DNA of 64,000 nucleotides from Spartobacteria bacterium (GCA_003134765.1 PLCM01000041.1:124001-188000), one strand, 5' to 3'; shown: positions 1 through 10,260, numbered from the stretch's first letter. A program made the numbers and translations. The notes: a model not told the origin generated them from the letters alone.

Positions 1-704
1 GGCGGGATTTCTCCACTCTTCGGCCGAAACAGGACGTTCTCCCGTTCCACGGAAGCGCCGCGGCTGAGAAAGAAATCAAGCAACTCGGGCGTGTAGAACT
101 CCTTGTTTTTTCCCGGGTTCAGTCCCAGGAAAATCCGGCCACCAGGATTGAGGTGCCGTTTCAGATCGTCGAGAAAGAACGCCCATTCGGGCGGTCCCCA
201 CCACCAATCCTGTTTACTGATCCGGTTAAAATCGATCGAGAAGGCCGTGACGAAATCGAACTTGCGGTCGAGTTCGGGCAGCGGTTCGAACGGGCGAATC
301 GTCCATACCCGGCGCTCGACCTCAAAAAGTTCAAGCAACTGGGTGAAAAGCGGGAACTCATCGATATCCAGACCGAGGCAGGTGTGCCCCAGTTGTCGCA
401 AAACGAAGAGAAAGAAACCGCCGCCACAGCCGAGATCCAGGACGGCCCGGGGCGCGAATCTCTGGAGCTTCAGGTCCTGCGCTCGGGAGATGTTCAGCTG
501 CAGCCAGCGCCTGACGTCGGCGTACTTCGCGTAGTGCTCTTTCGAACCCGCGTACTCCGCCTGGATCGCCGCCAATCTGGCCTGGTCGATCCGGGCGTAG
601 ATCGGCTCCAGTGGAATCGGATGAATAATACGCTCCGCCTTCCGCCAGGCGCGCCGATACGTCAGCGGCTGGGCGAGCTTCGCGATCTTGTGGGAAAACT
701 TCAT
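1..704 (-). CDS. SAM-dependent methyltransferase (class I), truncated by window start
   Basis: Reverse-strand reading from ATG at 704 gives MKFSHKIAKLAQPLTYRR...AVLDLGCGGGFFLFVLRQLGHTCLGLDID...FDFVTAFSIDFNRI...HLNPGGRIFLGLNP; runs off the window edge, so absent from the ORF track. Confidence 0.8.
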   Translation of the reverse strand, partial: MKFSHKIAKLAQPLTYRRAWRKAERIIHPIPLEPIYARIDQARLAAIQAEYAGSKEHYAKYADVRRWLQLNISRAQDLKLQRFAPRAVLDLGCGGGFFLFVLRQLGHTCLGLDIDEFPLFTQLLELFEVERRVWTIRPFEPLPELDRKFDFVTAFSIDFNRISKQDWWWGPPEWAFFLDDLKRHLNPGGRIFLGLNPGKNKEFYTPELLDFFLSRGASVERENVLFRPKSGEIP

Positions 705-711
705 CTGGACG

Positions 712-822
712 CGGTCATCCCGAGCGGAACAAAGTGAAGTCGAGGGACCCCGTGGAACGTCGAGATTGTAGCGACGGGGTCCTTCGACTCCGCTGCGCTT
801 CGCTCAGGATAACTGTAGCAGG
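712..822. repeat. Palindromic intergenic repeat, family 1 (GTCATCCYGAGCGAAGTCGAGGGA...TCCTTCGACT..GCTTCGCTCAGGAT)
   Basis: Inverted arms around a short core; same arm sequence recurs at about 50466, 52097, 54916, 57165, 59101, 59314 and 62294. Confidence 0.75.
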
Positions 823-865
823 GCGACCGCCGCCTGCCAAAATCGAGCTGGAGCCGGCTGGCTTT

Positions 866-1273
866 TTAGCGGCCGCGCCGTTGGTTTCCACCGCCGTCGC
901 GGCGTCCACCACCGTAGCCACCACCACCGCCGCCGCCGCCATATCCACCGCCGCCGCCACCGTAGCCACCTCCGCCGCCACCATAGCCCCCGCCGCCGCT
1001 CCGTCCACCGCCGGGAGGACGAGGTTCGCGCGGGCGCGCTTCGTTGACGGTCAACGGCCGGCCTTCCACGGTCTTGCCATTGAACTCGGTGATTGCTTTT
1101 TGGGCGTCCGCCTCGGTCGTCATCGTGACGAAAGCGAAGCCGCGCGACTTACCGGTGAACTTGTCCTGCATCAACGTGACTTCCTGGACCGGTCCCACGC
1201 CGGCAAACATGTCCTGGAGATCGGTTTCGGTGGTGTTGAAGGAAAGATTTCCTACGTATAATTTAGTGCCCAT
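866..1273 (-). CDS. RRM-domain RNA-binding protein with Gly-rich C-terminal tail
   Basis: MGTKLYVGNLSFNTTETDLQDMFAGVGPVQEV...GKSRGFAFVTM; RNP1/RNP2 motifs; GGGGYGGGGGG tail. Confidence 0.95.
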   Translation of the reverse strand: MGTKLYVGNLSFNTTETDLQDMFAGVGPVQEVTLMQDKFTGKSRGFAFVTMTTEADAQKAITEFNGKTVEGRPLTVNEARPREPRPPGGGRSGGGGYGGGGGGYGGGGGGYGGGGGGGGYGGGRRDGGGNQRRGR

Positions 1274-1457
1274 CTGAGTTAACTGAGGAAAACGCCGCTT
1301 GGCCACTGTTCCCGCTCATCGGATTTCAAATCGCCACTGAAAAACTCAACTGACAATCTACCAACGCACCGAGCTTCCGTTTTCTTTTCGGCGTGATTAG
1401 TAGAGGCTTTTGCCAGCGAAAGCAACTAGAATCCGGGGCCGCCTGCCGTTGCCAAAA

Positions 1458-2687
1458 ATGTCCGATTTTTCCTCCTCATCCCATGGTCCAAACGGCTTCC
1501 GCGTGGCGGTAGTCGCGGCCGGCATCGTCAGCCCGCTTGGCCTCGGATTGGAGGAAACGCTCCGGTCGTTACGCGTGGGCAAAGACAGCGTAGCGCCGGT
1601 CGAAGCTTTCGCGGTGGATCGCTGCCGCTGCCAGACTGCCGGCCAGGTTCCTGACGCGGCTCTCGCGGAAGCCAGCCAATATCACCGCCATCCCGGGCGG
1701 CTCCATCGCGTCGCTCGAATGATGATCCTCGCGCTCAAGGAAGCAATGGCGCAGACCGACGATTTCGAGCCCGAGCTGACCGTGATGGGCACGACCAGCG
1801 GCGGCATGACATTCGGCGAGCAATATTATCGCGGCCTTAAGGAAAAACAGCCGTCATCCCGCTCCGCACCGACACTGATTGCTAATTACCCGCCGCAAAA
1901 ACCGGTGATGGACGCGCAGGAAGCCTTTGGAATTGGGGCACCGTGCCAGATCATCGCCAACGCTTGCGCGTCTGGGACGAACGCCATCGGCCATGCGTTC
2001 AACTGCGTGCGCTCGGGCCGTTACCAGCGCATCCTGACGGGCGGATACGACGCGATCTCCGAACTGGTCTTCGTCGGGTTCGATTCGTTGCAGGCTTCGA
2101 CACCGGAGCGCTGCCGGCCTTTCGACAGTGAGAGGAGCGGCATGGTCCTGGGTGAAGGCGCGGCTGTTCTCGCGCTGGAAAACCTGGAGACGGCGAAGAA
2201 GCGCGGCGCCAGCATCCTCGCCGAGATCATTGGATACGGCATCTCGACGGACAACTTTCACCTCACTCAACCGGACCCCTCCGGCAACGGAGCACGCCGG
2301 GCCATGGAGGGCGCTTTGCGGAGCGCGGGAATTTCGCCGGCTGAAATCGATTATATCAATGCCCACGGGACCGCGACGCCGTTTAATGATGCCGCCGAAG
2401 GCAAAGCAATCGCGGAGTTGTTCAACGGCGTGCCGGTCAGCTCTACCAAAGGGATGATGGGCCATTCGCTGGGGGCGGCGGGAGCAATCGAAGCGATCAT
2501 CTGCATTCTCGCGCTCCGCCATCAGCTCCTCCCTCCGAATATTAACTTTCGGCGCGGCGATTCGGGGCTCGACTTGAACATCATTGCGAATCAATCCGCG
2601 ACCGGTCGTGTGCGAACCGTGCTCTCGAATTCCTTCGGTTTCGGTGGCACGAACGCTTCCGTCATTCTGCGGTCGATTGCCGCATGA
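1458..2687 (+). CDS. Beta-ketoacyl-[ACP] synthase, FabF-like, with complete catalytic Cys-His-His
   Basis: ANACASGTNAIGHA, NAHGTATPFNDAAE, GHSLGAAGAIEA, SNSFGFGGTNAS motifs. Confidence 0.93.
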   Translation: MSDFSSSSHGPNGFRVAVVAAGIVSPLGLGLEETLRSLRVGKDSVAPVEAFAVDRCRCQTAGQVPDAALAEASQYHRHPGRLHRVARMMILALKEAMAQTDDFEPELTVMGTTSGGMTFGEQYYRGLKEKQPSSRSAPTLIANYPPQKPVMDAQEAFGIGAPCQIIANACASGTNAIGHAFNCVRSGRYQRILTGGYDAISELVFVGFDSLQASTPERCRPFDSERSGMVLGEGAAVLALENLETAKKRGASILAEIIGYGISTDNFHLTQPDPSGNGARRAMEGALRSAGISPAEIDYINAHGTATPFNDAAEGKAIAELFNGVPVSSTKGMMGHSLGAAGAIEAIICILALRHQLLPPNINFRRGDSGLDLNIIANQSATGRVRTVLSNSFGFGGTNASVILRSIAA

Positions 2688-3763
2688 GCCTGCGCATCGC
2701 GGGCATGGGCTGGGTCACGCCGTTGGGAAGCGGCGTGGATGAAATTTGGAATCGCCTGCGCAACGGCGAGACGGCAATCGCCGAAACGATTTCCAATCCG
2801 CTCGGCGGGGGATATCCGGTCTTTCGCGTTCCGCCCTCAGCCACCGCCGGCGCGCCGACTCATCCGCGATTGCGGCGATCGAGCGCCATCTCGCGGTTTG
2901 CCGTCGTTGCCGGCCTCGAGGCACTGGCGAATGCCGGCGTAAAATTGGATCCTGAAATCGCGAACCGCACCGCGCTCATTCTTGCCGTTTCGAATGGCGG
3001 CGTGATCTACACGAAACGATTCTACCACGAGATCGTCGAGTCGGGCGCGCAGGCGGCCAGCCCGCTTCTCTTCCCGGAGACGGTTTTCAACGCCCCGGCC
3101 AGCCATCTGGCAGCGATCCTGGGACTCACCGGCGTGAGCTACACACTCGTCGGCGATGGCGCCGTGGGAATGCTTGCCCTGAAAATGGCTGAGGATCTCA
3201 TGGACAGCGACACATTCGATTACTGTCTGGTAGTCGGAGCCGAGGAAGCCGACTGGCTGTTGTGCGACGCCTATCGCAAATGGCGGCTCCTTCGTTCAAC
3301 GGCACCGATCGAGCCATTTCAAGAGCCGCCGCGCGGGATGATTCTTAGCGAAGGGGCGGGAGCGATTTTGCTCGGGCGCAGCGGACGCGTCCAAATCGAA
3401 AGAATCGCGGGCGGGACGAACTTCCATCAACAAAAGGAAGCGGACGAAGCCCTGGACAAGGTTTTTTCGGAACTTTGCCAACCCCCGCCCGATCTCGTCG
3501 CCGCCAGCGCGAACGGAACCTTCATCGATCAGGCGGAAAAAGGCGCGATTGGAAAACATTCTCCGAATGCTACGGTTTATGCCGTGAAGGGAGCGCTTGG
3601 AGAAAGCGTGGGAGCGAGCAGTCTATGGCAAACCATCCTGGCAGCCCAGGCTTTGACAAGGCAACAGCTGCCGGGATTCCCCGAGCCGGCGGCCCTGCAC
3701 AGCGCGGTGGTGTCCGCCTGCGGGCTAAACCAGCAGATCGCCGGACTGCGGCTCCGGATTTGA
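2684..3763 (+). CDS. Ketosynthase-like protein lacking catalytic residues (chain-length-factor-like)
   Basis: Overlaps upstream KS by ATGA; thiolase-fold-like sequence (MSLRIAGMGWVTPLGSGVDEIWNRLRNGETAI...) but LVGDGAVGML at the nucleophile position. Confidence 0.75.
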   Translation: MSLRIAGMGWVTPLGSGVDEIWNRLRNGETAIAETISNPLGGGYPVFRVPPSATAGAPTHPRLRRSSAISRFAVVAGLEALANAGVKLDPEIANRTALILAVSNGGVIYTKRFYHEIVESGAQAASPLLFPETVFNAPASHLAAILGLTGVSYTLVGDGAVGMLALKMAEDLMDSDTFDYCLVVGAEEADWLLCDAYRKWRLLRSTAPIEPFQEPPRGMILSEGAGAILLGRSGRVQIERIAGGTNFHQQKEADEALDKVFSELCQPPPDLVAASANGTFIDQAEKGAIGKHSPNATVYAVKGALGESVGASSLWQTILAAQALTRQQLPGFPEPAALHSAVVSACGLNQQIAGLRLRI

Positions 3764-3852
3764 CCCCTGAGGCGGTCCCTGGTGGGTCGGCTTCACAACG
3801 CGGCGTTTTGCCTTTGCAACGAGCAGGCCGTTCGGTAGCTTCGCATCCCGCG

Positions 3853-6090
3853 ATGCGTAGGCTGCTTTTACAAGTTTTTGGTCTTTTTTGCGCCTATTCG
3901 TGGGCGTTCGGGCAGGCCGGCACAGAAAAGCAGCCGATAGAAATCACCGCCACAGGCGACACGAATTACCAGGACGGCCTCGGCACCGCTCATGGCAACG
4001 TCGCCATCCACACCGGCGACGCCGATATCTATTCCGACGCGGCGACCTACAATCCGAAGACTCACGATATCTTCGCCGAAGGTCACGTGCGCATCTACCG
4101 CACCGCCGGGATATTTGTCGGGGACCGCGCGATTTATAATACCGAGACGAAGGCAATCCAGGCGGTCAATATGAAGACCGACAAGCAGCCCTTCCTTGTC
4201 GCCGGCGACAAGGTCACCACCATCTCCGAAGGCGCGTCCATGATTTCAAATGGGGCGTTCACCACCCACGACTCGTCGAAGCCGGATTTCCACCTCCAGG
4301 CGAAAACGATGCGGATCTACGAAAAGGATCGCGTCATTTTCCAAAACGTCACGTTCTACGTCCGTGACATCCCGATTTTCTGGTGGCCGTATATGTATCA
4401 ATCGCTGGATGATTCGTTCAGCTACATGATTTCGCCGGCTTACCTGAGCTCGTGGGGTCCATCGATCCTCAGCCGCGTTACCATGCCGATCACCGATGAC
4501 ATCAAAGGTGTTTTCCGGCTCGATTACCGTTCGCGACGCGGGGTTGCGTTCGGTTTCGAACCAGATATTCGCTTCGGCACGGATAAACAGAGCTGGGCCC
4601 GGATCCAAACCTACTTTTTGAAAGACGAGAACCCCGACATCAATCGCACGTCACTTGTGCGCCCCGATATCTCGGAGGGCCGTTACCGGGTTTCGCTCCA
4701 AAGCCGGACAAAATTTGCCGAGGACGTTTACGGGATCGCGAACATCACAAAACTTAGCGATGAATTCATCCTCCAGGATTTTTTCCCGGGCGAGTTCCAA
4801 ATCAATCCGCAGCCGGACAACATCGTCGCAGTGACCAAGACGAATCCGAATTACACGCTGACTGCCATTGGTCGTTTCCAGGCGAATGAATTCTTCGAAA
4901 CCACGGAGCGTCTGCCCGAAGTGGCGCTCGATGTAAAACCTTCTCCCCTCTTCGGTGGCCCAATTTTTTATGAGGGTGAAACCAGCCTGGCCGAGCTGCG
5001 TCGAAGTTTCGCGAGCGGTTCTACGTTCGACGACTACAGCAGTCTCCGGTTCGACTCGTTCCATCAATTTAGTTTCCCCAATACCTATTTCGGCTGGCTC
5101 TCGATCGTGCCCCGGGTCGGTTTCCGCGCAACGTATTACAGTGAAACGCGGGACCTGGGGAAGACCATCTTCACACCGAGCACGAATCCGCTGATCCCCG
5201 ACTTCATCATCCCCGATTCGACTCCATTGGTGAAAGGAGGCGACAAACTCCGGACCGTTTTCAACGGCGGTGTGGAAGCTTCCTTCAAAATCACCCGCAC
5301 CTGGGAAGACGCGCAAAGCAACGCGCTTGGTCTCGACGGCCTCAAACACGTCATCCAGCCGTTCACGAATTTTTCCTGGGTCTCCAGCTCGCTTTCCGAC
5401 CCAGCCTCGATCCTGCAGTTCGATCGCTACCAGCCTTCCACCCAGTCGCGCCCGTTAGACTTTCCGCAGTTCACCTCGATCGATTCCATCGATAGCTGGA
5501 CGATCTGGAGGATCGGCGTGCGCAACCGGCTCCTGACGCGCCGCGACGATTCCACAGTGAGCTGGATGGATATCGAAACCTTCATAGACGTGAACTTCGA
5601 CAATCCGTACGACAGGACGCCATACTCGAACCTGTTTAATCGGATCAACTTCACGCCCGTACCCTGGGCCAGTTTTGGCATTTCTTCGCAGGTCCCGGTG
5701 TTCGAGAAGGGCTTCACCGAGATCGATACCAACGTCAATATCCAGCCGATCTCGAAGCTTCAAATCTCCCTCGCCCACCGTTACCTCAACCAGAATCCTT
5801 TCTTCGATAACAGCAGCCTTTACGTCGTCGGCGGCTATTATCGGATCGACGATAACTGGGGCGTCGGCTTCTCCGAGCAATACGAAGGGACGACCGGGGT
5901 GCTGGAACAGCAGCGTTACTCCATCTATCGCGACCTCACGAGCTGGGTCGCCTCAATCGGCGCGATCATCCGCGACAACGGCGGCGGCGTGAAAGAATAT
6001 GGCTTGCTCGTGACCTTTACGCTGAAGGCATTGCCGAAATTCAGCTTCGATCTGAACTTCGATCCGGCCGGCTCGCAGCAAACCCAATAG
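3853..6090 (+). CDS. lptD: LPS-assembly protein LptD-like (OstA domain plus outer-membrane barrel)
   Basis: Signal peptide MRRLLLQVFGLFCAYSWAFG; IEITATGDTNYQDGLGTAHGNVAIHTGDADIYSDAATYN; long beta-rich C-terminus; start chosen inside the longer 3475 ORF. Confidence 0.82.
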   Translation: MRRLLLQVFGLFCAYSWAFGQAGTEKQPIEITATGDTNYQDGLGTAHGNVAIHTGDADIYSDAATYNPKTHDIFAEGHVRIYRTAGIFVGDRAIYNTETKAIQAVNMKTDKQPFLVAGDKVTTISEGASMISNGAFTTHDSSKPDFHLQAKTMRIYEKDRVIFQNVTFYVRDIPIFWWPYMYQSLDDSFSYMISPAYLSSWGPSILSRVTMPITDDIKGVFRLDYRSRRGVAFGFEPDIRFGTDKQSWARIQTYFLKDENPDINRTSLVRPDISEGRYRVSLQSRTKFAEDVYGIANITKLSDEFILQDFFPGEFQINPQPDNIVAVTKTNPNYTLTAIGRFQANEFFETTERLPEVALDVKPSPLFGGPIFYEGETSLAELRRSFASGSTFDDYSSLRFDSFHQFSFPNTYFGWLSIVPRVGFRATYYSETRDLGKTIFTPSTNPLIPDFIIPDSTPLVKGGDKLRTVFNGGVEASFKITRTWEDAQSNALGLDGLKHVIQPFTNFSWVSSSLSDPASILQFDRYQPSTQSRPLDFPQFTSIDSIDSWTIWRIGVRNRLLTRRDDSTVSWMDIETFIDVNFDNPYDRTPYSNLFNRINFTPVPWASFGISSQVPVFEKGFTEIDTNVNIQPISKLQISLAHRYLNQNPFFDNSSLYVVGGYYRIDDNWGVGFSEQYEGTTGVLEQQRYSIYRDLTSWVASIGAIIRDNGGGVKEYGLLVTFTLKALPKFSFDLNFDPAGSQQTQ

Positions 6091-6169
6091 CCGGCGTTCA
6101 GGATTGCAATTTGGGCGCTTTGCCCCTTTCTTCTCGCGCAGCAGTCGATCAGTTGCGTTCAATTTTCTC

Positions 6170-7483
6170 ATGGACATTTCCATCATAGGTTCCGGTTATG
6201 TCGGTCTCGTTACCGGCGCTTGTTTTGCCGACGTCGGCCACAATGTTATTTGCGTCGATAACGATCCGCGCAAAATCGAAGCACTCCGGGCTGGGAAAAT
6301 CCCAATCTACGAGCCGGGGCTCGAGGAGGTAATCCACCGGAATGTTTCGGCGCATCGGCTTCGCTTCACCGGCAGCACCAAGGATGGCGTCGATAATTCC
6401 CAGATTGTATTCATCGCCGTGCCCACCCCTCAGCAGCCGGACGGCAGCGTCGATCTCAGCTTCATTGAGAAGGTCGCGAGAGACATCGCTGACGTCCTGA
6501 CCGGCTATCGCGTGATCGTGGACAAAAGCACGGTGCCCGTGAAAACCGGCGAGAAAGTGCGCGAAACAATCAAGCGTTACAATCGCCACGGGGCTGAGTT
6601 CGATGTCGTGAGCAATCCCGAATTCCTTCGCGAAGGGTGCGCGGTCGCCGACCTGATGCACCCTGATCGGATCGTCATCGGCGCCCAAAGCCAGTCCGCC
6701 GTCGATCTGATGAAGAAGGTCTACGAACCATTCATGGCGCCGATTCTCGTGACCGACATCAACAGCGCCGAGTTGATCAAACACGCCGCCAATTCATTCC
6801 TCGCTTTGAAGATCTCCTACATCAACGCCGTCTCCGCAATCTGCGAAGCGAGCGGAGCCGACATCGAGAAAGTCGCGGACGGCATCGGAATGGATAAACG
6901 GATCGGCCGAAGTTTTCTAAATGCGGGGATCGGTTATGGCGGCTCCTGTTTTCCGAAAGATATCGCCGCTTTCATTACCATCTGCGATCAGCTCGGGGTG
7001 CCATTCACCCTCCTGAAAGAAGTCCAGCGGATCAACGCCGATCAGAAGAGCCGGTTTCTCAAAGCGATTCGAGAAACCCTTTGGGTTTTGCGGGATAAGA
7101 AGATCGCGGTGTGGGGCCTGGCTTTTAAGCCGAACACGGACGACCTCCGATCGTCGGTCGCGATCGAGCTGGTGACCGACATGTTGAAGGAGGGGGCCCA
7201 CGTCACAGTCTACGATCCCAAGGCCATGGACAAGGCGCGTGACGGGAAATTGATCGACGGCGCCATCTTTGCGAATTCCGCGCTGGAAGCGACCGACGGG
7301 GCCGAAGCGCTCATTATCGCCACGGAATGGCCGGAATTTGCCAATATCGATCTCGAAATTGTGAAGGGGAAAATGACAACGGCGATTGTTTTCGACGGAC
7401 GCAACTTGTTTGACCCCGAAACGATGGGGAAACTCGGATTCCACTATCACTCGATCGGACGCGCCAGCGTCAAGCCGAGCTAG
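6170..7483 (+). CDS. ugd: UDP-glucose 6-dehydrogenase
   Basis: MDISIIGSGYVGLVTGACFADVGHNVICVDND; NPEFLREG; GYGGSCFPKD; WGLAFKPNTDDLRSS. Confidence 0.96.
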   Translation: MDISIIGSGYVGLVTGACFADVGHNVICVDNDPRKIEALRAGKIPIYEPGLEEVIHRNVSAHRLRFTGSTKDGVDNSQIVFIAVPTPQQPDGSVDLSFIEKVARDIADVLTGYRVIVDKSTVPVKTGEKVRETIKRYNRHGAEFDVVSNPEFLREGCAVADLMHPDRIVIGAQSQSAVDLMKKVYEPFMAPILVTDINSAELIKHAANSFLALKISYINAVSAICEASGADIEKVADGIGMDKRIGRSFLNAGIGYGGSCFPKDIAAFITICDQLGVPFTLLKEVQRINADQKSRFLKAIRETLWVLRDKKIAVWGLAFKPNTDDLRSSVAIELVTDMLKEGAHVTVYDPKAMDKARDGKLIDGAIFANSALEATDGAEALIIATEWPEFANIDLEIVKGKMTTAIVFDGRNLFDPETMGKLGFHYHSIGRASVKPS

Positions 7484-7599
7484 GTCGCCCGAACTCGACC
7501 GCATTTTAGGTCGATCGCGCGCTCCGTCGCGCGATGCTTTATTGTCCCGGCTCCGCCGGCATTTTTTTGTCATCGAGCGGCGGAGCGCTCGATCCACCA

Positions 7600-8844
7600 A
7601 TGAGTTCTCGCAGCCTGGCCCAAATCGCCCTTCGGCAATGGAGGAACGACAGACAATTCGCCGACGTGATTCTCTCGGGCCTCCTGAGGTCGAGCGATTT
7701 GGCCGGCCCGGACCGAGCCTTCGCGACGGACCTTTTCTACGGAGTTCTTCGCAACCTCACGTTGCTCGATTTCTGGATCGATTCGTTGCGATCCAGGCGA
7801 CTCGATCCCGATGCGCGAGATTTATTGCGACTCGGTCTCTATCAACTGTTTCTTCTGGAAACGCCCGAGCACGCGGCTGTGTACGAAACCGTGGAACTGG
7901 CCGTGGAGCGAAGCCGACCGCTGATCAATGGAGTGCTGCGCCGCGCGGCGCGGGAAAAATCGAATCTCCTCCGCCAGGCGAACGAAGAGGACCTCAGCGT
8001 CCGGAAATCACATCCCTCCTTTCTGATCGATCGCTGGAGAAAAAGCTTTGGAGCGCAAAACCCGGAAATCCTTTGCGAATGGAACAACTCTCCGGCGCCG
8101 AATTATGCGCGCATCAATCGAATCAAGATTTCCGAAAAGGACTTCCTGGCAGGGTCGGCGCGCTACGCCGACCGGACGCCGCAGCGCGGCGTCCCTACCA
8201 GTTTCGTGCGCCTGACGACGATCCCGAACGAGGCACTCGCCGCCGGCCATTGTTACATCCAGGATCCGAGCACCGCGGCCGCCTGCCGGTTGCTCGACCC
8301 CCAGGCGGGAGAGAGCGTGCTCGACGTTTGCGCGGCGCCCGGCGGCAAAACCGGATACCTGGCGGAATTGATGAAGAATGAGGGATTCATTCTTGCCTGC
8401 GATCGGGACGAAAACAGGGTGGGAACGCTCCGGAATAATTTGGAGCGCCTCGGCGTCAGGATTGGCCGCTGCCTGCAACATGACTGGGCGACTGCCGAAC
8501 CGCCCTCCGATCAGGCCGCGTTCGACCGGATCCTGATCGACGCGCCCTGCAGCAACACCGGCGTGATGCGGCGCCGCGTCGATCTCCGCTGGCGACTCAC
8601 GCCCGAAGATTTTTCGCGCATGCAAGCGGCGCAGATCGCCATTGCGCGAGCGGCTATTCCCCTCCTCAGGCCCGGCGGCACCGTTGTCTACAGCACCTGC
8701 AGCATCGAGCCGGAGGAGAACGAGGAGGTCGTTCGCGCAATTCTCCGCGAATTTCCGTTTCTTAAACTCATCGAGCAGATTTCCTTGCTTCCGTTTCGAG
8801 ATGGATTCGACGGCGCCTACGCGGCAAAACTTATACGAGAGTAA
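7600..8844 (+). CDS. rsmB: 16S rRNA (cytosine-C5)-methyltransferase RsmB-like
   Basis: NusB-like N-terminus; VLDVCAAPGGKTGYLAE; DAPCSNTGVMRRRVDLRWR; YSTCSIEPEENEEVV. Confidence 0.9.
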   Translation: MSSRSLAQIALRQWRNDRQFADVILSGLLRSSDLAGPDRAFATDLFYGVLRNLTLLDFWIDSLRSRRLDPDARDLLRLGLYQLFLLETPEHAAVYETVELAVERSRPLINGVLRRAAREKSNLLRQANEEDLSVRKSHPSFLIDRWRKSFGAQNPEILCEWNNSPAPNYARINRIKISEKDFLAGSARYADRTPQRGVPTSFVRLTTIPNEALAAGHCYIQDPSTAAACRLLDPQAGESVLDVCAAPGGKTGYLAELMKNEGFILACDRDENRVGTLRNNLERLGVRIGRCLQHDWATAEPPSDQAAFDRILIDAPCSNTGVMRRRVDLRWRLTPEDFSRMQAAQIAIARAAIPLLRPGGTVVYSTCSIEPEENEEVVRAILREFPFLKLIEQISLLPFRDGFDGAYAAKLIRE

Positions 8845-8883
8845 CTCGTGAACGGGCGGCAGAGTTCAGGGCCGCCACAGATT

Positions 8884-9014
8884 GACCCTCATCCTAACCC
8901 TCTCCCTCAGGGAGAAGGAATCTTCGTGAAGGTTCGGCGTGAAATGACTGTATTTTGCCTCCGCGGGTGGAAGAAACTCCCTCTCCCCTGAGGGAGAGGG
9001 CTGGGGTGAGGGTC
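8884..9014. repeat. Palindromic intergenic repeat, family 2 (GACCCTCATCCTAACCCTCTCCCTCAGGGAGAAGG...CCCTCTCCCCTGAGGGAGAGGGCTGGGGTGAGGGTC)
   Basis: Imperfect inverted arms about 35 nt each, visible in sequence; half copy at 46989-47026. Confidence 0.85.
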
Positions 9015-9063
9015 ATCGCCCTGGCGGTTGCATCCGGCGACCGCAGTGGAATCATTAGCGTCT

Positions 9064-10179
9064 ATGCATGATCCGCGCTACGACAAGCTCGCCAAGGTTC
9101 TCGTCGAATATTCGACTCGATTGAAGCGGAACGAAACGGTCCTGATCGAGACCTTCGATGTTCCGAACGAAATGACGGTCGCACTCGTGCGGGCCGCCCG
9201 AAAAGCGGGCGCCATTCCGTTCGCCCAAGTTTACCGCGCCCGGCTGAGCCGTGAGCTCGCGCTCAACGCGACCGAACGGCAGCTCAACCTCAGCGCAATC
9301 CATGAGTTGGCCCGGATGAAAAAGATGGATGCCTATATTGCCATCCGCGGCAGCCAAAACATCACGGAATTGTCCGACGTGCCGCCGGAACAGATGAAAC
9401 TCGTCGCGAAAAAAATGCGACCGGTGACGGACTGGCGCGTCCAAAAAACAAAATGGGTGGTATTGCGCTGGCCCTCGCCTTCCATGGCCCAGCTCGCCAG
9501 CATGAGCACGGAGGCGTTCGAGGATTTTTATTTCGAGGTCTGTACGCTGGACTACCGGAAATTGCAGGCGGGCATGAAAACGCTCAAGGCGCTCATGGAC
9601 AAAACCGATCGGGTGGAAATCAAAGGGCCCGGAACCGATCTGCGATTTAGCATCAAAGGAATCGGCTCGGTGATTTGTGGCGGGGATCGCAACATTCCGG
9701 ACGGCGAAGTTTTCAGCTGTCCGGTGAAGGATTCCGTCCAGGGCCATGTCCTGTTCAACGCGCCGACGATTTATCAGGGAACCGGTTTTGACAATATCCG
9801 CCTTGAATTTCAGGACGGGAAAATCGTGAAAGCGACGAGCAACAATACTGAGAAACTGAACAAGATTCTTGATTCGGATCCCGGCGCGCGTTACATCGGC
9901 GAGTTCTCGCTCGGCTTCAATCCGTTCGTGCTCCACCCGATGCGCGACATCCTTTTCGACGAGAAGATCGCCGGCTCATTTCACTTCACGCCGGGCCAGG
10001 CCTATGAAGACGCCGATAACGGAAATCGAAGCCAGGTTCACTGGGACATGGTCAGCATCCAACGGCCGGATTATGGCGGCGGCGAGGTTTACTTCGATGG
10101 AAAGCTGATCCGGCGCGATGGCGAATTTGTGCCGGCGAATTTGCGATCACTGAATCGCGGCCGCTTCGTGAAGCGCTGA
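9064..10179 (+). CDS. Aminopeptidase, M29 (thermophilic aminopeptidase) family
   Basis: [50 protein letters not shown]...[36 protein letters not shown]...EFSLGFNP. Confidence 0.88.
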   Translation: MHDPRYDKLAKVLVEYSTRLKRNETVLIETFDVPNEMTVALVRAARKAGAIPFAQVYRARLSRELALNATERQLNLSAIHELARMKKMDAYIAIRGSQNITELSDVPPEQMKLVAKKMRPVTDWRVQKTKWVVLRWPSPSMAQLASMSTEAFEDFYFEVCTLDYRKLQAGMKTLKALMDKTDRVEIKGPGTDLRFSIKGIGSVICGGDRNIPDGEVFSCPVKDSVQGHVLFNAPTIYQGTGFDNIRLEFQDGKIVKATSNNTEKLNKILDSDPGARYIGEFSLGFNPFVLHPMRDILFDEKIAGSFHFTPGQAYEDADNGNRSQVHWDMVSIQRPDYGGGEVYFDGKLIRRDGEFVPANLRSLNRGRFVKR

Positions 10180-10194
10180 ATCACCGTTTCGCCT

Positions 10195-10260
10195 CAAGGA
10201 GCGGCGGTTTACAAACCGCCGTTTTCATTGGTTCGGCGATTGGTAAATCGCCGCTCCTTG
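10195..10260. repeat. Short inverted repeat (CAAGGAGCGGCGGTTTACAAACCGCCG...CGGCGATTGGTAAATCGCCGCTCCTTG)
   Basis: Palindromic arms read directly. Confidence 0.7.

Noticed and set aside
894-1015. GGN-rich tract as a separate repeat element
   Set aside because: It encodes the Gly-rich tail common in RRM RNA-binding proteins; not an independent element.
3475-3852. N-terminal extension of the lptD ORF upstream of 3853
   Set aside because: Overlaps KS2 in another frame and lacks signal peptide; the ATG at 3853 gives a proper signal peptide.
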